A stretch of DNA of 64,000 nucleotides. It comes from Anaerolineae bacterium (GTDB lineage Bacteria; Chloroflexota; Anaerolineae; Aggregatilineales; Phototrophicaceae). Below the pieces are notes generated by a model. That model was not told where the DNA came from. It made no database searches and saw nothing but the letters and a program-made list of their open reading frames with translations. Positions 59,488 to 64,000 of this stretch are shown one piece after another (within the stretch, counting starts at the first letter, position 1; each line of letters begins with the position of its first letter). The translations under genes were made by a program, and so were the position numbers. The stretch covers positions 1 through 64,000 of the forward strand of contig JAJDXR010000091.1 of the NCBI GenBank assembly GCA_022823165.1, read 5' to 3'.

Positions 59488-59512
59488 GTAGGGGCGACCT
59501 ATCAGGTCGCCC
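59488..59512 (+). repeat. REP palindrome
   Basis: This reads GTAGGGGCGACCT, AT, CAGGTCGCCC. It forms a divergent couple with the inverted copy 21 bp downstream. Confidence 0.85.
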
Positions 59513-59533
59513 GAATTTGCAAGTCGAGTTTTC

Positions 59534-59558
59534 GGGCGACCCGCCGGGTCGCCCCTAC
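59534..59558 (-). repeat. REP palindrome, inverted partner
   Basis: On the plus strand it reads GGGCGACCC, GCC, GGGTCGCCCCTAC. It is directly followed by the CTCTGTG-type repeat at 59563. Confidence 0.85.
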
Positions 59559-59562
59559 TAAT

Positions 59563-59592
59563 ACTCTGTGTCTCTGTGCCTCTGTGGCAAAA
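59563..59592 (+). repeat. CTCTGTG-type dispersed repeat
   Basis: The stretch has three CTCTGTG units (ACTCTGTGTCTCTGTG then CCTCTGTGGCAAAA). It lies at the end of the PhyH gene, adjacent to a REP couple, the same association seen at 33134-33174. Confidence 0.65.
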
Positions 59593-59598
59593 CCCAAA

Positions 59599-60444
59599 CT
59601 AAGCCGGCTGATTCTCCAGCCGTCCCAGCCAGTAATGCACGTCGAAGGTCTCATCGCCGGTCAGGAAGCGCCACAGCTTGATGCGATTGACGATCTCCAG
59701 CCGGCCTGCCGCCGCCTCAAACCAGGGTTCCTGCTTGGACAGGATGCCCTGCACGTCGTCCGTGCGCGGGAAACCGCTGTGGATTTCTTTGGGCGCGGCA
59801 TAGTCAGCCGGCAGGTCGTCGGTATTCCACAGCCGCAGTTGCCGCACGACCGGGTTCAGCCGCAGCTTGAACATATAACGCCGGCGGTCGGTCTGGTTCT
59901 GGCGGCCGCAATGCCAGATGCCGTGGTGCAGCGCCAAGACCGAGCCGGCATTGCAGACCATGGGGATCTGCCCGCGCATATTCTGGTAGGCGGCTACATC
60001 CATCTCGTTGACGCGCCGGAAGTGGCTGCCCGGCAGCAGCAGCGTCCCGCCCATCTCCAGCGGCACATCATGCGGGAAATACATCAGCTGAATGTCGAAA
60101 TGCCTGCGGCAATCGATGATCGAATCGGCGTGCAATCCTTGGGCTTTGCCCTCGTTCGGCTCGCGCACATGAATGGCGTCGTGATCAAAAAGCGGGTCAT
60201 CGCCAACCAGGCTGGAGATCAAGCCCCGAATCTGCGGCAGGTCCAGCAGCTGCCGAATCGGCGTGCCGTGATAACACTGCGACAAGGGCGTACCGGCCGG
60301 ATGTCCCTTGATCTCTTGTCGGTCGATGCCGCGCATAACCGCCTGGTTGATCTCGTCCGGAACCAACTCGTCGAAGCGCAAATAGCCGCGCGCCACAAAC
60401 TCAGCCATCTGCTTCGATGAAAGTAGATACTTCTTGTCAATCAT
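59599..60444 (-). CDS. Phytanoyl-CoA dioxygenase (PhyH) family protein, second copy
   Basis: This 281-residue dioxygenase has H105-x-D107 (GLHADSI) and a distal histidine in HHGIWHCGRQN (likely H178), with an arginine near 189. The LEMGGTLLLPGSHFRRVNE core is typical. It is only distantly similar to the gene at 1368. The substrate is unknown. Confidence 0.9.
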   Translation of the reverse strand: MIDKKYLLSSKQMAEFVARGYLRFDELVPDEINQAVMRGIDRQEIKGHPAGTPLSQCYHGTPIRQLLDLPQIRGLISSLVGDDPLFDHDAIHVREPNEGKAQGLHADSIIDCRRHFDIQLMYFPHDVPLEMGGTLLLPGSHFRRVNEMDVAAYQNMRGQIPMVCNAGSVLALHHGIWHCGRQNQTDRRRYMFKLRLNPVVRQLRLWNTDDLPADYAAPKEIHSGFPRTDDVQGILSKQEPWFEAAAGRLEIVNRIKLWRFLTGDETFDVHYWLGRLENQPA

Positions 60445-60522
60445 GCCAAAACTCCCTTAAATGCTGCAAAAGCTACCGACAGCGCTTAGCTGTTCTCAAA
60501 GCGACTTGTAACAAATTGCCAA

Positions 60523-60801
60523 TCAAATTTCCTCCAGCTTTTCAAAGAGAAAGCCGTATTTCATAAACGAGGTGCTGTATTCTTCGCCCGGGTAAGGCGG
60601 AATCAGCACCGGCTGCTGTATCAAGCGCCAGCCGTCTTTTAACGCGTCCAAGCCCGTTGTGTAGGGCGGCTCGGTATTATCGCCGGTGGTGAAGGACTCT
60701 TTGCCGGTGCCGTCGTAGATGGACCAGCCCAGCACACGGCTGTCCAAAGCCGATGTATGCAGATAGAGCGTCAAGACTTTTTGTCGTAATGTCCCAGCCA
60801 T
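60523..60801 (-). CDS. Hypothetical protein, 92 aa
   Basis: A strong ribosome site (AAGGGGAAG) precedes the ATG, so translation is likely. The product begins MAGTLRQKVLTLYLHTSALD and includes GWSIYDGTGKESFTTGDN and GLDALKDGWRLIQQP. No membrane segment or known domain is visible. It may be a small regulatory or structural protein. Confidence 0.65.
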   Translation of the reverse strand: MAGTLRQKVLTLYLHTSALDSRVLGWSIYDGTGKESFTTGDNTEPPYTTGLDALKDGWRLIQQPVLIPPYPGEEYSTSFMKYGFLFEKLEEI

Positions 60802-60894
60802 GTCTTCCCCTTCGCTTGCGACGCCAACACGACGAGAATCCTACCTCATTACGGCGGAAGCGACAATTGATTGCCGGGGATTTGTCTGGGCTGT

Positions 60895-61353
60895 TTAGTC
60901 GTCGTCCTCTTCGACAGCGATAGCGGTTTTCGGTTTGGGGGGATTTTTGGGCTTTTCTCCGTCCGTGTCATCCATTGGGATGACAACTTTTGCGTCCGGT
61001 AACTTCGAGCGTTCGCGGAAGTACTTGATGACGGCGTCGCCAATCACGCGGGCTTTGGCGGCCATGGCCGCGCTTTTCACCGCCCAGCCGACCAAGGGAA
61101 TGATGCCGACGACTTCGGCTATCACGCCGCCGGCAATAGCGCTGCCCACCGCCCCGGAAATAATCGACAGCAGGTGATCCATATCAAAGGCGTTGACGCC
61201 GTAAGCGCCCGCCACCTGGTGGATCATGGCGGTATCAGCCGCGGTCAGGAAGAAGGCGCTGCCGGGGATCCAGCCAGTGAGGGCGGCGCCGGTGGTCCAA
61301 TTGGATACCAGCTTCCGCGCATCGCGGTCGGCATCTTGCAATGATTTCGACAT
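60895..61353 (-). CDS. DUF697-like membrane-associated protein, 152 aa
   Basis: The ATG at 61353 has GGTGGAG upstream; a longer start at 61398 lacks it. Residues from about 25-110 are hydrophobic and glycine-rich (IPGSAFFLTAADTAMIHQVA, HLLSIISGAVGSAIAGGVIA, IIPLVGWAVKSAAMAAKARV), resembling DUF697-type domains that insert in or sit on membranes. The C-terminus is an unusual basic-proline stretch ending in acidic residues (KNPPKPKTAIAVEEDDD). The function is unknown. Confidence 0.65.
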   Translation of the reverse strand: MSKSLQDADRDARKLVSNWTTGAALTGWIPGSAFFLTAADTAMIHQVAGAYGVNAFDMDHLLSIISGAVGSAIAGGVIAEVVGIIPLVGWAVKSAAMAAKARVIGDAVIKYFRERSKLPDAKVVIPMDDTDGEKPKNPPKPKTAIAVEEDDD

Positions 61354-61467
61354 GTTTCTCCACCATGGATTGGTTAAACTATTGCTATTGTCATACACCT
61401 ATCATTACGCAAATCGAGAATTGAAGTTGCTCAGCGCCTCCTCGAAAAGCCTGGCTGAGATGATTGC

Positions 61468-62715
61468 ATGAAGATCCTGTTGCTCAGCGACCGGATTCCG
61501 CCGGAAGGCCGGGGCGGGGCGGAAGCTGTCGTTTGGTGCCTGGCGCAGGCACTGGCGGCCGCCGGGCACGAGCTGCATGTCGCCGCCAGCACCCCCGGCC
61601 CGCCCTTTGAAGAGCTGCGCGACGGCATCCCGACCTATCACCTGAGCGCCAGGTACCCCGAGCGTTTTCGCGCCTGGCTTTCCTTGTGGAATCCGCAGAC
61701 AGCCGGCGCCCTGCATCGCTTGTTGGCGCGCTTGCAGCCGGATGTCGTCAATGCCCACAATATCCACTCCTTCCTGACCTATCACGCCCTGACACTGGCG
61801 AGGGCCGCCGGCTGCGGGGTCGTCTTCAGCGCCCATGACGCCATGCCGCTGGTTTACGGCAAGCTGCCGGCGTCTTTCGACGATCGCGACCCGGCGCAGC
61901 CCGGCGGCTTGCGCTTGCCTAGCGGTTACAACCTGCGCGCCAACCGCTTCCGCTACAATCCCTGGCGCAATATAATTATCCGACGCGCGCTGGAGCGACA
62001 GGCGCAGCTCCGCACCGCGCCCAGTCAGGCGCTGGCAGCCGCCTTCGCCGACAACGATATGCCGCCGATGGAGGTCGTTCACAACGGCATTGACCCGGCT
62101 GACTGGCAGCCGCCCGATGAAGCCGTCGTCGCGGAGCTGCGCGCGCGGCTCGGCTTGGCGGGCAAACGCGTCATTCTCGTGGCCGGCCGCCTGACCACGG
62201 AAAAGGGCTTACGGCAGACGCTGCTCGCGCTCGATCGCCTGCGCGACCGCATGCCTGAAGTCCGGCTTCTGCTTCTAACATCGCGCGATATCGCGGGGCA
62301 GCTGCCTACCGACTTCAATCATCTGCGCCCTTACCTTATAATCGGCGGCTGGCTGAGCGGCGCTGAACTGCGGGCGGCTTATCAGCTGGCGGATGTGGTG
62401 GCCGTGCCGTCGATTTACATGGATCCCTTTCCCACCGTCAACCTGGAGGCCATGGCGGCCGGCAAACCGGTGGTAGCCACCTGCTTTGGCGGCTCCCCGG
62501 AAGTCGTCCTGGACGGAGAGACTGGCTACATCGTGAATCCGCTCAAGGTTGATGAATTCGCCGCTTGTCTGCAGCGGCTGCTGACTGACGATGCGCTGCG
62601 CGCAGCCATGGGTGAACGCGGCCGCGAACGCATTCGGGCGCATTTCTCTCTGACGCGGCAGGTCAGTCAGATGACGGAGATCTATCAACGAGCTATGAAA
62701 GCGAGCCGCCAGTGA
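61468..62715 (+). CDS. GT4-family glycosyltransferase
   Basis: This 415-residue enzyme begins MKILLLSDRIPPEGRGGAEA and has the GT-B donor-site motif DPFPTVNLEAMAAGKPVVAT and FGGSPEVVLDGETGYIVNP. It probably makes a surface or secreted glycan. The next gene starts at a GTG overlapping its stop (GTGA), so it is co-expressed with an esterase and a GNAT protein. Confidence 0.9.
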   Translation: MKILLLSDRIPPEGRGGAEAVVWCLAQALAAAGHELHVAASTPGPPFEELRDGIPTYHLSARYPERFRAWLSLWNPQTAGALHRLLARLQPDVVNAHNIHSFLTYHALTLARAAGCGVVFSAHDAMPLVYGKLPASFDDRDPAQPGGLRLPSGYNLRANRFRYNPWRNIIIRRALERQAQLRTAPSQALAAAFADNDMPPMEVVHNGIDPADWQPPDEAVVAELRARLGLAGKRVILVAGRLTTEKGLRQTLLALDRLRDRMPEVRLLLLTSRDIAGQLPTDFNHLRPYLIIGGWLSGAELRAAYQLADVVAVPSIYMDPFPTVNLEAMAAGKPVVATCFGGSPEVVLDGETGYIVNPLKVDEFAACLQRLLTDDALRAAMGERGRERIRAHFSLTRQVSQMTEIYQRAMKASRQ

Positions 62716-63575
62716 AACCTGCAGCCAGCTCGGTGCTGTCGAGCGAGACTCATCTGCTTACTTCCGCCGCCGGGCGAACATACCGTATTACTGTTGCGCT
62801 GCCGCTCGCTTACGACGCCGCTCCCGCCGACGCTTGGCCCTTTGCAGGCGCGCCGAACCGCTGGCCCACCGTCTATGTGCTCGATGGCAATTGGTACTTC
62901 GGAATGGTGACTGACATCATCCGCCCCATGTCTTGGTGTGGCGGCGCATCGGACGCGATCGTGGTCGGCATCGGCTACGAAGAAGCGGAGGATGCGCGTG
63001 AAGCCTTCCGCAGCGCTTTCACGCGCCGCAATCTGGATTTGACGCCGGCCCGCGACCAAGCCGAAGAGCGGTCGATGGCGCAGCGCTTTGCTCGGCCAGC
63101 GCCCACCGGCGGCGCCGAAGCCTTTCATCGCTTCATCTGCGCCGAGCTTACCGCCTTCATCGAAAGTCGCTACCGCGCCGACTCCTCGCAGCGCACGCTG
63201 ATTGGGCATTCGTACGGCGGGCTCTTCGCCGCCTACAGCTTGCTGCGAACTCCAAAGCATTTCCGCGCCTATGTGATCGGCAGCCCCACGTTGGCCTATG
63301 GCGATTGTTATGTATTTCAGCAAGAATCGCAATTCGTCCGCGCCAACGAAAGCCTGCCGGCAAAGGTTTTCATTTACGCCGGCGACGAAGAATTTGTTGA
63401 CGATACGACATTGACGGATACGATACGTTTCTCCACCATCCTGCGCAGCCGCGACTACCTGGACCTGGAATTGGCGAGCGAGTATTTTCCGGCCCACGAT
63501 CATTGCGCCGTTGCCGCGCCCGGCATACACGCCGGTCTGAAGTTCGCTCTTGGCCGGCGCGAAATCGAGGAGTAG
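62712..63575 (+). CDS. Alpha/beta-hydrolase, esterase D/IroE-like
   Basis: This 287-residue alpha/beta hydrolase shows the nucleophile elbow GHSYGG (LIGHSYGGLFAAYS) and a C-terminal catalytic His in FPAHDHCAVAAPGIHAG. The ITVALPLAYDAAP and TVYVLDGNWYF segments resemble the Fes/IroE/esterase D group, which hydrolyse siderophore or acyl esters. In a glycosyltransferase operon it may deacylate a glycolipid. The start is a GTG overlapping the previous stop. Confidence 0.85.
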   Translation: MKPAASSVLSSETHLLTSAAGRTYRITVALPLAYDAAPADAWPFAGAPNRWPTVYVLDGNWYFGMVTDIIRPMSWCGGASDAIVVGIGYEEAEDAREAFRSAFTRRNLDLTPARDQAEERSMAQRFARPAPTGGAEAFHRFICAELTAFIESRYRADSSQRTLIGHSYGGLFAAYSLLRTPKHFRAYVIGSPTLAYGDCYVFQQESQFVRANESLPAKVFIYAGDEEFVDDTTLTDTIRFSTILRSRDYLDLELASEYFPAHDHCAVAAPGIHAGLKFALGRREIEE

Positions 63576-63583
63576 ACAGCGCG

Positions 63584-64000
63584 ATGCAAGCTCATCGATA
63601 TTCAACAGCCGACGACCTCTACCGCGCCCAAGCCGCCCTGATGCAATGGACGCGCGAAGCCGGCGACTGCAATTATCTGCACAAGGGCGATGTCGGCCAC
63701 CAGCTCTTCAATACCTGCTACGGCTATGACAAAAGCGAAGTCTTCCGCTACTGGCTGGGCGTCGAGGACGAGCTGATCGCCTTTGTTCTGCTGGCGCCGC
63801 ATTGGGAGTTTTTTAATCTGCAAGTGGCGCCCAGCGTACGCGGCAGCGCCGAGCATATCGCCCTGTTCGAATTCTGCGAGCGCGAGTGCCTGCGCCTGGC
63901 CAAGCTATTCAATACCCGCCTCAAAGACTTGTACGTCGAAGTCTTCGACTGTGACCCCGCCTATAGCGCCTTCGTTGAGGCGCGCGGCTATCAGCGGGAA
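63584..64000 (+). CDS. GNAT-like acetyltransferase (partial, runs off window)
   Basis: The frame begins MQAHRYSTADDLYRAQAALM and continues past the window end. GAGGAG precedes the ATG by about 12 nt. WLGVEDELIAFVLLAPHWEFF followed by a helical segment and LYVEVFDCDPAYSAFVEARGY matches GNAT-type folds. The acetyl-CoA site is not evident in what is visible. It is the third gene of the glycosyltransferase/esterase operon. Confidence 0.7.
   Translation, partial: MQAHRYSTADDLYRAQAALMQWTREAGDCNYLHKGDVGHQLFNTCYGYDKSEVFRYWLGVEDELIAFVLLAPHWEFFNLQVAPSVRGSAEHIALFEFCERECLRLAKLFNTRLKDLYVEVFDCDPAYSAFVEARGYQRE

Noticed and set aside
1-64000. tRNA, rRNA, CRISPR array or prophage
   Set aside because: I scanned the gaps and found no cloverleaf-like gene, rRNA stretch, spaced direct repeats or phage structural genes.

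Overview
The window looks like a piece of a mesophilic Chloroflexota genome, closest in style to Anaerolineae-type or related uncultured lineages. I infer this from protein style, not from a marker-gene comparison. The supporting features are a secreted protein with PTNTPV linkers, a VanW/peptidoglycan-binding protein, an SppA and two PepF-type M3 peptidases, a CofE-like F420 ligase, Uma2 nucleases, a remnant of a CDIGAVEY-type C-terminus, and many dispersed short palindromic repeats. Base composition is GC-rich except in a few accessory patches. I see no rRNA, tRNA or CRISPR array.

Layout: 1-6.3 kb holds the tail of a PT-rich secreted protein, a PhyH dioxygenase, YchF, a GT4 glycosyltransferase and an MFS pump. 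6.4-10.8 kb has a RelE-like toxin-antitoxin pair, then PIG-L, FAH-family and epimerase genes and a Uma2 gene. 11.2-17.2 kb has sppA and pepF, separated by a four-gene cassette of two DUF488 proteins and two paralogous 208-residue proteins that resemble dual-OB-fold proteins. 17.2-17.9 kb is a REP-associated tyrosine transposase (RAYT) bracketed by a perfect 25-bp inverted repeat. 18-25.5 kb is catabolic or secretory: GH4, a C39-like peptidase with TPRs, a sulfatase, a U32-like TIM barrel and an enolase-superfamily dehydratase. 26.1-28.3 kb is a triplicated MNT-HEPN toxin-antitoxin array.

28.3-41 kb contains a CoxE-like VWA protein, a PLP decarboxylase, a membrane molybdopterin oxidoreductase, an acetyltransferase, trmD with a convergent ABC ATPase, a sucrase/ferredoxin-like protein, a VanW protein, a SWIM protein and cofE. 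41.3-48.1 kb has a TSP3/SH3/WD40 lipoprotein candidate, then an atypical protein kinase 12 nt upstream of an MmeI-like restriction-modification gene. That gene is broken by one in-frame TAG and carries REP-type palindromes inside its coding sequence. 48-64 kb has an enoyl-CoA hydratase/sulfotransferase operon, GT9, a YacL-like PIN-TRAM protein, a second pepF with DUF3052 and a nucleotidyltransferase, rpsD, a second PhyH protein, and a GT4/esterase/GNAT operon running off the end.

The strongest candidates for something new are: (1) the DUF488 x2 + dual-OB-like x2 cassette; (2) the MNT-HEPN triplication, whose modules share ends but differ in the middle, with one toxin stopped by a nonsense codon; (3) the RAYT and its REP family, which has also entered a restriction-modification gene in frame; and (4) the kinase/MmeI-like pair.
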